The notes under the pieces are model-generated. The model did not search any database. It was not told where the DNA came from and worked only from the letters and a program-made list of their open reading frames with translations. From Flavobacteriaceae bacterium UJ101 (GTDB lineage: Bacteria > Bacteroidota > Bacteroidia > Flavobacteriales > UJ101): a stretch of 64,000 nt of DNA. Made by a program: the position numbers and the translations under genes. This document shows positions 43,869 to 51,927 of this stretch, in pieces (the first letter of the stretch is position 1; each line of letters begins with the position of its first letter). The stretch is from contig CP016269.1 in assembly GCA_001880285.1 (NCBI GenBank), positions 806,001 through 870,000 of the forward strand, read 5' to 3'.

Positions 43869-44657
43869 ATGAATTATGCTTTTTGTTATATCATCGAGTT
43901 GCAATATTTAGGTTTTCGCTATCATGGTTGGTTTCATCAACCTGATGTTAAAACCGTACAATTCATGGTAGATAAAACACTTACTTTTATTTTAAAGCAA
44001 CAAAAATTTAAGACATTGGGTGCTAGTAGAACAGATGCTAAAGTTTCTGCAAACCATATGGTTTTTGAACTTTTTTTAAAAGATGAATTACCAAACTTAG
44101 ATGATTTCTTAAACGTTTTCAATCAAAATCTTCCCAATGATATTCGAGCTACTAAAATAAATCAAACAACTGCTAACTTCAATATTCTACAAACACCAAA
44201 AAAGAAAGAATACATTTACTTATTCGCTTTTGGAGAAAAACCTCATCCATTTTCTGCACCTTTAATTACTACTTTTCTTGAAGATTTAGATCTTGAATTA
44301 ATGAAAAAAGGAGCTCTACTTTTTCAAGGAAAACATAATTTTAAAAAATATTGTACTAAACCTTCTCAACATACACAGTTTGAACGTGAAATTCTTCTTA
44401 GTACAATTCAAGATAACGATTTATACCAAGCTAACTTTTTTCCAAAGCAAACCTTTGCATTTCATGTTCATTCAAAAGGATTTTTACGCTACCAAGTTCG
44501 ATTAATGATGGGACAACTAGTTCGTTTAGGACGCCATGAAATCACATTAAATGAATTAAAAGAATCCTTATCTTATAATGATCAAGACCACAGTAAACTT
44601 CCTTATATTGCACCTGCATCAGGTCTTATTTTAAACAAAACTGAAATTGATTTTTAA
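43869..44657 (+). CDS. divergent TruA-like tRNA pseudouridine synthase
   Basis: A 262-aa protein of the TruA fold: IIELQYLGFRYHGWFHQPDVKTVQFMVDKTLTFIL, the catalytic loop GASRTDAKVSANHM (Asp in RTD), and FHVHSKGFLRYQVRLMMGQLVRLG near the end. TruA modifies U38-40 of tRNA anticodon arms. The usual loop is GRTDAGVHA; here it is SRTDAKVSA and the rest is divergent, so this may be a second paralogue with a different target, with standard TruA elsewhere. Confidence 0.78.
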   Translation: MNYAFCYIIELQYLGFRYHGWFHQPDVKTVQFMVDKTLTFILKQQKFKTLGASRTDAKVSANHMVFELFLKDELPNLDDFLNVFNQNLPNDIRATKINQTTANFNILQTPKKKEYIYLFAFGEKPHPFSAPLITTFLEDLDLELMKKGALLFQGKHNFKKYCTKPSQHTQFEREILLSTIQDNDLYQANFFPKQTFAFHVHSKGFLRYQVRLMMGQLVRLGRHEITLNELKESLSYNDQDHSKLPYIAPASGLILNKTEIDF

Positions 44658-44720
44658 ATTTAAATTGTATTTAAAACTTAACTTTTCTTCTTAAATTGCA
44701 AAGCACAAAACATTTTATAG

Positions 44721-46334
44721 ATGAAAAGAATAATCTCTTTAATACTTTTAATAGTAATTGGAAATAGTGTTTCCGCACAAGTTAAACGACCCAAATTAGT
44801 TGTAGGAATCATTGTAGATCAAATGCGTTATGAATATCTAGATCGTTATTATGATGACTTTAGTAATGATGGCTTTAAGCGTTTATTAAATGAGGGGTAC
44901 AACTTTAGAAATACTCACTTTAATTATATGCCAACCTTCACTGCTCCAGGACATTCCTCTGTTTATACAGGTACAACCCCAGCTGTTCATGGAATTGTTG
45001 GAAATAGTTGGTATAACAAGTCATTAAAAAAGAAAATGTATTGTACTGATGACGCTTCTGTTTCAGGATTAGGTTACTCAGGAAAAGAAGGTAAAATGTC
45101 TCCTCGTAACTTAAAAGCCACCACAGTAACAGATGAATTAAAATTAGCAACTAATCAGAAAGGAAAAGTTATAGGTGTTAGTATAAAAGATCGTGGGGCT
45201 ATTTTGCCTGCAGGTCATTTTGCTGACGCTGCTTATTGGATGAGTGGTTCTGGAAACTTTTTAACTTCAACTTACTATATGAAGTCTTTTCCAAAATGGG
45301 CTACTCAATTTAACCAATCAGGAAAAGTTCAAGAATATATTAATAAAGGATGGGATTTACTTAAAGATCCTTCAGCCTATAATGAAAGTATAGCCGATAA
45401 TAATCCTTATGAATTTATTTTCAAACCTAAAACTACTCCTACCTTTCCTTATAACTTAAAGGAAGTTGTAGCAGAAGGAGGTATTGCTAAAATTCAATCA
45501 ACACCTTATGGAAATGATTTAGTATTGGATTTTGCTTTAGAAGCTATGAAAAATGAGAAATTAGGAAAAGATAATATTACGGACTTTTTGGCTATCAGTT
45601 TTTCTTCTACAGATAAAGTAGGACACTATTTTGGACCTCGTTCTATGGAGATTCAAGATACTTATTTACGATTGGACTTAAATATTGCAACTTTATTAAA
45701 ACAATTGGATAAAACCGTTGGTAAGGGAGAATATGTTCTTTTCTTAACAGCAGATCATGCAGGAGCTGAAAATCCAAATCATTTACATAGTATGAAGTAT
45801 GATGTAAAAAACTTAAATTCTAAAGAATTTACTACAAAGCTCAAAACCTATCTAAATAATTCATATGGATATGATTTATTAGAAAACTACTCTAATCAAA
45901 ATATATTCTTAAATGAAGATTTAATTCGTGAGAAAAAATTAGATTATAGTGCTATTGTAGATGATATAAAACATTTTGTTCAAAAAGAAAAATTTGTAAA
46001 GCGTGCGTATACAAGAAAAGAAATTTTAGCTTCATCTCCTACTGATTATCATTTACAAATGATAGAACGAGGATATGATCCTAAACAAAATGGAGATTTA
46101 GTCATTTTATTAGATCCGGCTTTCATGGAATACTATCCTACAGGAACAACGCACGGAACTACCTATTCATATGATACTCATGTTCCTAATATATGGTACG
46201 GTTGGGGAATTAAAAAAGGACATACATCAGCGAGAAAAGAAATAACAGAGATCGCTCCTACCTTATCTCAATTAATTCATATTTCAATTCCCAACGGAAG
46301 TCATGGAACTGTTTTACAAGAAATTTTAGATTAG
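44721..46334 (+). CDS. pafA: PafA-type alkaline phosphatase
   Basis: A 537-aa secreted phosphatase (signal peptide ending VSAQ). By comparison with Elizabethkingia PafA: metal ligand Asp33 (VDQM), nucleophile Thr74 in PTFTAPGHSS, Asn95 (VGNSW), Lys156 and Arg158 in SIKDRGA, Asp/His in SSTDKVGHYFGP, Asp-His in TADHAGAEN, and the final His in THGTTYSYDTHVP. All active-site positions of a Zn2-dependent phosphomonoesterase appear intact. Expected in the periplasm, releasing phosphate from organic esters. Confidence 0.9.
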   Translation: MKRIISLILLIVIGNSVSAQVKRPKLVVGIIVDQMRYEYLDRYYDDFSNDGFKRLLNEGYNFRNTHFNYMPTFTAPGHSSVYTGTTPAVHGIVGNSWYNKSLKKKMYCTDDASVSGLGYSGKEGKMSPRNLKATTVTDELKLATNQKGKVIGVSIKDRGAILPAGHFADAAYWMSGSGNFLTSTYYMKSFPKWATQFNQSGKVQEYINKGWDLLKDPSAYNESIADNNPYEFIFKPKTTPTFPYNLKEVVAEGGIAKIQSTPYGNDLVLDFALEAMKNEKLGKDNITDFLAISFSSTDKVGHYFGPRSMEIQDTYLRLDLNIATLLKQLDKTVGKGEYVLFLTADHAGAENPNHLHSMKYDVKNLNSKEFTTKLKTYLNNSYGYDLLENYSNQNIFLNEDLIREKKLDYSAIVDDIKHFVQKEKFVKRAYTRKEILASSPTDYHLQMIERGYDPKQNGDLVILLDPAFMEYYPTGTTHGTTYSYDTHVPNIWYGWGIKKGHTSARKEITEIAPTLSQLIHISIPNGSHGTVLQEILD

Positions 46335-46677
46335 ATAATCCCCCATTTTTTCTTAAATAAAACTTTATCCAGAAAAGCTATCTCGTTATCCATTAGAGCT
46401 TAACACTGTTAAATTTTGATAGATAAATGTTAAAACAATATTTTATTACATTTAAAATTATATATTTGAAGCTCTATTATATGAATTTCTTATATTAAGG
46501 ATATTTTATTAAAGAGGGGTGAACACTTTGTTAGAATAAAACTAAAAACAGTGTTCTTTTAGTAAAAGAAAGGTGTCTTATAAAAGACACCTTTTTTATT
46601 GATATAAAAAAAGGGTAAATTAATAATTTACCCTCAACCAAAACCATTTAAAAAAATGAGAAAACTAATAAATAGTC
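46335..46677. other. non-coding stretch with three hairpins
   Basis: No gene is seen in 343 bp. Hairpins are GAACACT/AGTGTTC (46521-46556), AAAGGTGTCTT/AAGACACCTTT with a T-tail (46569-46597, a good rightward terminator) and GGGTAAATT-AAT-AATTTACCC (46613-46633). After the last comes CAACCAAAACC and a 10-codon ORF with ATG at 46656 (MRKLINSLI), possibly the stub of a lost gene. Confidence 0.4.
46569..46597 (+). terminator. intrinsic terminator
   Basis: Perfect 11-bp stem AAAGGTGTCTT / AAGACACCTTT with a 4-nt loop, running into TTTTTT. It could end the PafA transcript 230 bp downstream of the stop or a short RNA made in between. Confidence 0.7.
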
Positions 46678-46899
46678 TTATTTAATACTAATCGGAGTTG
46701 TATTAACCACCGTTATTTTTTGAACTTTATCATCAATCACTTGATCAAAGTTTTTTTCTATACTTTGTTTATTCATTTCAAAATTTAGAATACGTTTATC
46801 ATATGAACCTTCAATAATACCTCCTTGGCTCATCATCGATTTCCCCAAAGAAACCATAACATCATTCAATGTTATGTATATAAACTTCCTAATTTTCAT
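46678..46899 (-). CDS. small hypothetical protein
   Basis: A 73-aa ORF with an ATG start and ordinary composition: MKIRKFIYITLNDVMVSLGKSMMSQGG, then SYDKRILNFEMNKQSIEKNFDQVIDDKVQKITVVN. There is no signal peptide, membrane segment or known motif. It has about 170 bp of empty DNA upstream and hairpins downstream. I do not recognise it; it is more likely real than chance because no larger gene explains the strand. Confidence 0.4.
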   Translation of the reverse strand: MKIRKFIYITLNDVMVSLGKSMMSQGGIIEGSYDKRILNFEMNKQSIEKNFDQVIDDKVQKITVVNTTPISIK

Positions 46900-47070
46900 A
46901 CCCTTTCATTTGTTTTGTAGTACAAAGATGAAAGGTTTCCACAAATATACAAAATACTTAGTGTTAAAAAAACACTTTTATTCACAAAAAACAAACAAAA
47001 CATTAATAATCAATATTTTAAAATTAAAAATAAATCTATAACAAAAAACTATTCAGTTAATAGATTAAGG
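46900..47070. other. AT-rich non-coding gap
   Basis: About 170 bp, very AT-rich, separating the small hypothetical gene from mazG. I see no hairpin or ORF in it. Confidence 0.3.
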
Positions 47071-47838
47071 TTATTCTTTTACTTTTCCCCAATAACTATC
47101 TAGTTTTTCAATGGAAAGATCACTTATTTCTAATTTTTGGTCTTTAATTAATTTTTCCATTTTCTGAAAACGATAAATAAATTTTTTGTTTGTTTTTTCT
47201 AAGGCTAATTCAGGATTTATATCAACAAAACGGGCATAATTAATAATCGAAAATAAAACATCCCCAAACTCCAGCTCTTGTTCTTCAAATGATTTAGCCT
47301 CTTGAAATTCTTGTAATTCCTCTTGAATTTTATCCCAAACTTGTTCCTTGCTTTCAAATTCAAAACCAACACCTTTAACTTTTTCTTGAATTCGTAAAGC
47401 TTTAATCATAGAAGGAAGAGATTTAGGGACACCTCCTAAAACAGATCTATCACCTTTTCCTTCTTTAAGTTTTAATTTTTCCCAATTTTTTTTTACCTCT
47501 TCTTCATCTACTACCTCAACATCTCCGTAAATATGAGGATGACGGTAAATCAATTTTTCACATATCCCATCTAGCACGTCTACCATATCAAAAGCTTTCT
47601 TTTCAGAACCAATTTTAGAATAAAATACCAAATGTAACATAAGATCACCTAATTCATTTTTAACTTCTTCTAAATTAGAATCGATAATAGCATCCGAAAG
47701 TTCATATACTTCTTCAATTGTTAGATGACGTAATGATTCTATAGTTTGCTTCTTATCCCAAGGACATTTTTCTCTTAAATCATCCATTATATCTAATAAA
47801 CGATTAAATGCTTTTAATTCTTTCTCTCTAGACTTCAT
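47071..47838 (-). CDS. mazG: nucleoside triphosphate pyrophosphohydrolase MazG
   Basis: A 255-aa two-domain MazG that hydrolyses NTPs and dNTPs to monophosphates. Domain 1 has LREKCPWDKKQTIESLRHLTIEEVYELSDAI and ELGDLMLHLVFYSKI (EExxE and ExxD metal ligands). Domain 2 has KIQEELQEFQEAKSFEEQELEFGDVLFSIINYARFV. I start it at the ATG at 47838; the upstream ATG at 47892 lies inside the preceding gene's terminator and adds a non-conserved stretch. Confidence 0.92.
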   Translation of the reverse strand: MKSREKELKAFNRLLDIMDDLREKCPWDKKQTIESLRHLTIEEVYELSDAIIDSNLEEVKNELGDLMLHLVFYSKIGSEKKAFDMVDVLDGICEKLIYRHPHIYGDVEVVDEEEVKKNWEKLKLKEGKGDRSVLGGVPKSLPSMIKALRIQEKVKGVGFEFESKEQVWDKIQEELQEFQEAKSFEEQELEFGDVLFSIINYARFVDINPELALEKTNKKFIYRFQKMEKLIKDQKLEISDLSIEKLDSYWGKVKE

Positions 47839-47873
47839 GTTTTTATGTATGATTTGGCTATAAAATTCTTTTA

Positions 47874-47900
47874 TAAAAAAATCCCGAATCATCTCGGGAT
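47874..47900 (-). terminator. terminator of the DUF5606 gene
   Basis: ATCCCGA (47881-47887) and TCGGGAT (47894-47900) with a T-tract on the minus strand, 5 bp past the DUF5606 stop. It also covers the rejected upstream ATG of mazG. Confidence 0.75.
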
Positions 47901-47905
47901 TTAAA

Positions 47906-48334
47906 TTATTTTGTTTCTGTTACTTTTTCTTCTTCAACTTCTTCTGGGCGATCTAAATCAACCAACCCTGCCTTTTGCAATACATTATACCATTGAAATA
48001 GTTTTTTCAAATCAGAGTCGTATACTCGATCTTTATCATAATCAGGTAGTACTTCCGCAAAATACTCATGTAACTTTGAACCTGATTCTTTATGTGAAAT
48101 TGTAGGCCCTAAATTTTCTTTTTCAGCAATTTTATAAAATACTTCAGCCAAAGGAATTTCAGTATCTACTGTGTACATCGCAACGTTTGCTAATAAACTT
48201 ACATTATTTGATGATGATACAGAGGTTTTCTTTCCTGTTTCTACAGATTCTACGATAAATCCCGTTCTTGATTGTTTTATTAAATTAAACAATCCTGGCT
48301 TTCCTGAAATCGAAATAATTTTTGTTAAATCCAT
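47906..48334 (-). CDS. DUF5606 protein
   Basis: A 142-aa Bacteroidota protein: MDLTKIISISGKPGLFNLIKQSRTGFIVESVETGKKTSVSSSNNVSLLANVAMYT at the N-terminus, a helical middle and an acidic tail (EEVEEEKVTETK). The N-terminal part looks like a small beta barrel, possibly nucleic-acid binding; function unknown. It lies 5 bp after def and belongs to the leftward unit ruvX-def-DUF5606, ended by a terminator. Confidence 0.87.
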   Translation of the reverse strand: MDLTKIISISGKPGLFNLIKQSRTGFIVESVETGKKTSVSSSNNVSLLANVAMYTVDTEIPLAEVFYKIAEKENLGPTISHKESGSKLHEYFAEVLPDYDKDRVYDSDLKKLFQWYNVLQKAGLVDLDRPEEVEEEKVTETK

Positions 48335-48339
48335 ATATT

Positions 48340-48921
48340 TTATTGTTTTCCTTTTACCAAAGGGAATTTCATTCGATAATCTACTTTTACTTTTCCCTTA
48401 GAAATGTTGGTTAATTTTTTATTGATTAATTTCTTTTTAAATGTTGATAAATAGTCTGTGAATAATTTCCCTTCTATATGATCATATTCATGTTGAATAA
48501 CTCGTGCTATAATTCCATTATATTTTTCACGTTTCAATTCAAAATTTTCATCATAATACTCAATTTCAATATCCGCATGACGTTTAATATCTTCTCGTAC
48601 ACCTGGTATACTTAAACAACCTTCATTAAACTTCCATTCTTCACCTGTTTCAGAAATCATTTTAGCATTAATAAATACTTTTGAAAAATTAGCCACTTCT
48701 TCATTTCCAAACTCTTCATCATCACCAAAAGGTGTTGTATCTACTAAAAAAATTCGAATAGCTTTTCCTATTTGGGGTGCTGCCAAACCTACACCTTGCG
48801 AATCATGCATGGTTTCCAGCATATCACTTAACAATTGCTCTAAACCTGCATAATCTTGGGTAATGTCTTTACACTTTACCTTCAAAACAGGATCTCCGTA
48901 TGCGATTATCGGTAAAATCAT
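48340..48921 (-). CDS. def: peptide deformylase
   Basis: A 193-aa iron/zinc enzyme removing the N-formyl group from new proteins. All three motifs are present: GVGLAAPQIG, EGCLSIPG (metal Cys) and QHEYDHIEG (metal His pair with catalytic Glu). I use the ATG at 48921, with GAAGAA just upstream; a GTG at 48987 would overlap ruvX and adds 22 non-conserved residues. Confidence 0.95.
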   Translation of the reverse strand: MILPIIAYGDPVLKVKCKDITQDYAGLEQLLSDMLETMHDSQGVGLAAPQIGKAIRIFLVDTTPFGDDEEFGNEEVANFSKVFINAKMISETGEEWKFNEGCLSIPGVREDIKRHADIEIEYYDENFELKREKYNGIIARVIQHEYDHIEGKLFTDYLSTFKKKLINKKLTNISKGKVKVDYRMKFPLVKGKQ

Positions 48922-48937
48922 TTCTTCAAACTTTATA

Positions 48938-49357
48938 TTATATAAATCGTCTTCTTTCCATATAGGATTGTAAAATAATAGTTGCACTTATTTCATCAAT
49001 CAATGCTTTATTTTGACGTTTCTTCTTATTTAAACCACTATCAATCATTGTCTTAACAGCCAACTTAGATGTAAAACGTTCATCTTGTCTTTCTAAGTGT
49101 ATCAGTGGAAAAGAATTTTTAAAGCGGTTTATAAACTGTTGAATATGCTCTTCAACTAATGAATCATCATTATTCATCCGTTTAGGTAATCCAACAACTA
49201 CAGTTTCCACCTCTTCTTCTTTAAAATATTTATCTAAAAATGAAAATATATCTTGTGTTTCAACTGTAGTTAAACCTGAGGCAATGATTTGTAACTCATC
49301 CGTAACAGCAATTCCTGTTCGTTTCATTCCAAAATCTATTCCCATAATTCTTTTCAT
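48938..49357 (-). CDS. ruvX: YqgF/RuvX family Holliday-junction resolvase-like nuclease
   Basis: A 139-aa RNase H-fold protein: IMGIDFGMKRTGIAVTD (first catalytic Asp), VETVVVGLPKRMNN, ERQDERFTSKLA and the C-terminal KALIDEISATIILQSYME (last Asp). The family processes the 5' end of pre-16S rRNA in E. coli. First gene of the ruvX-def-DUF5606 unit; a TATCTTTG -7 box lies immediately upstream (49366-49373). Confidence 0.92.
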   Translation of the reverse strand: MKRIMGIDFGMKRTGIAVTDELQIIASGLTTVETQDIFSFLDKYFKEEEVETVVVGLPKRMNNDDSLVEEHIQQFINRFKNSFPLIHLERQDERFTSKLAVKTMIDSGLNKKKRQNKALIDEISATIILQSYMERRRFI

Positions 49358-49365
49358 AATGTTTG

Positions 49366-49373
49366 CAAAGATA
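49366..49373 (-). promoter_or_regulatory. -7 promoter box of ruvX
   Basis: TATCTTTG on the minus strand, 9 bp from the ruvX ATG. Transcription would start almost at the start codon, giving a nearly leaderless message. Confidence 0.5.
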
Positions 49374-49412
49374 ATCTTTCTTAAGAAAGGTGTACATTAA
49401 AATTTATCTAAA

Positions 49413-50288
49413 TTATATTTTTGAATTTTTCTTACAACAATTTTTAAATTTCTCACCACTTCCACACGGACATAAATCGTTTCTTCTTATTTTCTTCCTA
49501 GAAGAAAATGCACGTTTTATTCGTTTAAGGTAATGATTTTCTAGGTCTTGGTTAAAAGCTGTTTGTAATATTTTATATATTTTGGGATGATTCTTTTTTA
49601 ATTCATTTGGATTTTCAAAGAAATATTCAGTCACAACAGCAAAAAACTCTTTTGTATTGGTAGCACCATAATCACGAATAGTTGATTTTCCTTTTTGTAT
49701 CCTCTCTATTTCAGAATGCATTCGTTTCTCCCACTCTTCTATGAGTTCTTCATCCATGAAAAGTGAAGGAATCCCATCAATCGATCCATCTGCTAAATCA
49801 AGTATATGAGCAAATTCATGTATTCCTACATGACTTCGATCATTAAGATTTTTAAAACCTTGATGTAAAGCTCTTTTGGAAAGAAATAAAGTCGTTTTTG
49901 TTCCTAACCGTACTTCTCCTAATGTAAAACTTGAACCTAAATCACGTACTGCTTTATCGGTAAGAAAAACTTGAGATAATTCAACATAATACGTATTTAA
50001 TGATCCAAACACAGGAATAATTGCACTTGATGCAACTAAAAGACGATCTTCCTCTGTTACTTCTACTTTTAAACCTATAATTTCTATGTAGTGAAAAAAA
50101 CGTTGAATCTCTATTTCAAACATTTTTTTTTGATCTACATTTAATATTGTATAAAAGAAAACCTTTTCCAAAAGAATAGCACGCCATTCTTTTGGAAAAG
50201 GTTTTGATTTAAAATGGTTAGTTTCCTTTTTTAGAATAAATACAATAATAGCTATTACACTAATTCCAACAATAAGAAAAGGTACCAT
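49413..50288 (-). CDS. MtfA-like zinc peptidase with C-terminal SEC-C motif
   Basis: A 291-aa protein with an N-terminal membrane anchor (FLIVGISVIAIIVFIL). The MtfA/glucose-regulated peptidase domain has HEFAH in SHVGIHEFAHILDLADGSIDG and the downstream Glu in NTKEFFAVVTEYFFENP. The C-terminal RRNDLCPCGSGEKFKNCC is a SEC-C zinc motif (C-x-C-x8-C-C), as on SecA and some ribosome-associated proteins. The combination suggests a membrane-tethered peptidase with a protein-binding tail. Lies 9 bp after the DUF3127 gene. Confidence 0.88.
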   Translation of the reverse strand: MVPFLIVGISVIAIIVFILKKETNHFKSKPFPKEWRAILLEKVFFYTILNVDQKKMFEIEIQRFFHYIEIIGLKVEVTEEDRLLVASSAIIPVFGSLNTYYVELSQVFLTDKAVRDLGSSFTLGEVRLGTKTTLFLSKRALHQGFKNLNDRSHVGIHEFAHILDLADGSIDGIPSLFMDEELIEEWEKRMHSEIERIQKGKSTIRDYGATNTKEFFAVVTEYFFENPNELKKNHPKIYKILQTAFNQDLENHYLKRIKRAFSSRKKIRRNDLCPCGSGEKFKNCCKKNSKI

Positions 50289-50297
50289 TCTTATATT

Positions 50298-50669
50298 TTA
50301 AAACGGTAAATCGTCAAAATCTTCTCCTTTTGAATCTGAACTCATATCAACTGGAGGTACAGAAGGCATATCTGCAGGAGCCGAAGCTGATTGTCCATCC
50401 ATTTTTTCTAAACGCCAACCTACAATTGAATTGAAATAACGTGTCACTCCTTCAGGATTTGTCCACTCACGTCCACGCAGATTAATTGATACTTTTACAG
50501 CTGCACCTTCTATGATGTCATTCAACAAATCTACCTTATCTTGAAGAAACTCAATACTGATGTGTTGTGGATATTGTTCCTCTGTTGTAACAATTAATTC
50601 TCTTTTTCTAAATCCACTATCAAATGTTTGCGTTTCAAATACTTTTTTTACTTTTCCTGATACTTCCAT
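50298..50669 (-). CDS. DUF3127 protein with SSB-like C-terminal tip
   Basis: A 123-aa protein. Residues 1-88 look like a small OB-fold (KVKKVFETQTFDSGFRKRELIVTTEEQYPQHISIEFLQDK, VKVSINLRGREWTNPEGVTRYFNSIVGWRLEKM). The rest is a flexible linker ending GEDFDDLPF, very like the DDxPF tip of single-stranded DNA-binding protein that recruits repair enzymes. Family function is not established. A TAAATTTG box lies at 50691-50698. Confidence 0.85.
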   Translation of the reverse strand: MEVSGKVKKVFETQTFDSGFRKRELIVTTEEQYPQHISIEFLQDKVDLLNDIIEGAAVKVSINLRGREWTNPEGVTRYFNSIVGWRLEKMDGQSASAPADMPSVPPVDMSSDSKGEDFDDLPF

Positions 50670-50690
50670 TTCTTGCTTTTATTATCTCTG

Positions 50691-50698
50691 CAAATTTA
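50691..50698 (-). promoter_or_regulatory. -7 promoter box of the DUF3127-peptidase pair
   Basis: TAAATTTG on the minus strand matches TAnnTTTG, 22 bp upstream of the ATG. Confidence 0.45.
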
Positions 50699-50744
50699 TA
50701 AATAAAAATCTGGAAAATTTATTTTCTATATAAAAATTGTTAAC

Positions 50745-50752
50745 TATATTTG
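50745..50752 (+). promoter_or_regulatory. -7 promoter box of tRNA-Leu
   Basis: TATATTTG matches TAnnTTTG and lies 17 bp upstream of the mature tRNA 5' end. No clear TTG -33 element. Confidence 0.55.
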
Positions 50753-50768
50753 CCCTCGCACAACACAA

Positions 50769-50850
50769 GCGGGTGTGGTGGAATTGGTAGACACGCTAGA
50801 CTTAGGATCTAGTGCTTCACGGCGTGGGGGTTCGAGTCCCTTCACCCGCA
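50769..50850 (+). tRNA. tRNA-Leu (anticodon UAG)
   Basis: GCGGGTG (50769-50775) pairs with CACCCGC (50843-50849), with discriminator A. The D-loop contains GGAATTGGTAGACAC, the anticodon loop CTTAGGA gives UAG, a long variable arm (typical of class II Leu/Ser tRNAs) precedes GGGGGTTCGAGTCCC. CCA is not encoded. Confidence 0.95.
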
Positions 50851-50874
50851 CTTTTTTAAGTTAAATATTTTTAT

Positions 50875-50905
50875 AAAAAGCTTCTCAAAATTGAGAAGCT
50901 TTTTT
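50875..50905 (+). terminator. terminator of tRNA-Leu
   Basis: AAAAAGCTTCTCAA and TTGAGAAGCTTTTT form a 14-bp stem with a tiny loop 25 bp after the tRNA, followed by T residues. Confidence 0.85.
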
Positions 50906-50910
50906 GTTTA

Positions 50911-50954
50911 AGCACAACGGCTTTAGCTGTATAGTAAATATTCATGGCTTTAAG
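50911..50954. repeat. partial copy of the spacer-1 edge beside tRNA-Leu
   Basis: AGCACAACGGCTTTAGCTGT and following bases resemble the left edge of spacer 1 (20162-20187: AGAACGGCTTCGGCTATGATTAG) in the same orientation. It sits between the tRNA terminator and the MBL stop codon, a typical place for integrated DNA. It looks like a remnant. Confidence 0.35.
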
Positions 50955-51908
50955 CTAATTTCCATGCCAAATTGAATATGCCATTCTATCTACATTATCA
51001 GGTAGATTCTCATACCCTCTCCAATGTTTAAATTCTGGAAGCTCTATACTATCTCTTAACACTTCTACACTTTTTCCATCTTGTAACCCTTTCCAAACAG
51101 CATCGAATAATGCTTGATGAAAACGATAGTCTTCATCAAATGCTTCAGGCGAAGAATGAGGTGAATGCGCACTTACGACTATATCAAATTTCAATCCTTT
51201 TTCTTTTACAGCTTTAAAAGTGTTTAATTGCCCCAACATATTACGTGCGTACTGACGATGATAATCTAACATTGTTCCAGGTAAATGCCAATCAGCACCT
51301 AATAATACACCACCATTTTGAGGTAAATGAACTACACTCATACAGAAACTTTCGTTTGGTCCTAAATAATGTAAATCAATATATTTCCCACCTAATTCGA
51401 TTCTATGATAATCACCTTCATACATAAAATCTGGCTTCACAACTCTATTTTCTAAATCTCTACTCAATAAATCCTCACAAAGTTGATGAGTAATAAACTC
51501 AGCTCCTTCTTCTTTAAATATTTGTCCACCTCTGGCATGATCAAAATGATCATGAGTATACACTACTTTCACCACAGGTTTATCAGTAATTTTTCTAATT
51601 TCTGCACGCATATCTGCAGCACGTTTTTCGTTTACAGGATCTACCACAAGAACACCTTCATCGGTAATGACAACTAAACTATTTGTGAAAAATTGAAAAT
51701 ATTGATAAACTCCATCTTTAAGCTTTGTCATCATAGGTTTTGATGGATCAAAACCAAGTTCATCTTTTTCATGGTCTTCTTTTTGATCAATCTCTTTTTT
51801 TTCAACTGTAACTATCTCTTTGTTGGAGTAGTCACTTTTGTTCTTTTTACATGATAATATTACTATAACTAATATTATCACCATAGTTAATATTGATAAT
51901 TTTTTCAT
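50955..51908 (-). CDS. metallo-beta-lactamase-fold lipoprotein
   Basis: A 317-aa protein from the ATG at 51908; the longer frame to 51959 would overlap the cupin gene. Lipobox IVILSCKK, then a charged linker and an MBL domain with THDHFDHARGG, later FCMSVVHLPQNGGVLLGADWHLPG and VSAHSPHSS. It resembles secreted MBL hydrolases next to lyase or quercetinase-like cupins; substrate unknown. It follows the cupin gene by 19 bp. Confidence 0.8.
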   Translation of the reverse strand: MKKLSILTMVIILVIVILSCKKNKSDYSNKEIVTVEKKEIDQKEDHEKDELGFDPSKPMMTKLKDGVYQYFQFFTNSLVVITDEGVLVVDPVNEKRAADMRAEIRKITDKPVVKVVYTHDHFDHARGGQIFKEEGAEFITHQLCEDLLSRDLENRVVKPDFMYEGDYHRIELGGKYIDLHYLGPNESFCMSVVHLPQNGGVLLGADWHLPGTMLDYHRQYARNMLGQLNTFKAVKEKGLKFDIVVSAHSPHSSPEAFDEDYRFHQALFDAVWKGLQDGKSVEVLRDSIELPEFKHWRGYENLPDNVDRMAYSIWHGN

Positions 51909-51927
51909 TCCACTAGATTTTATTTTT

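Noticed and set aside
47839-47892. Longer mazG from ATG 47892
   Set aside because: The codon lies in the terminator hairpin of the DUF5606 gene.
48922-48987. GTG start extending peptide deformylase by 22 residues
   Set aside because: It runs into ruvX and the added residues do not look like the family; GAAGAA precedes ATG 48921.
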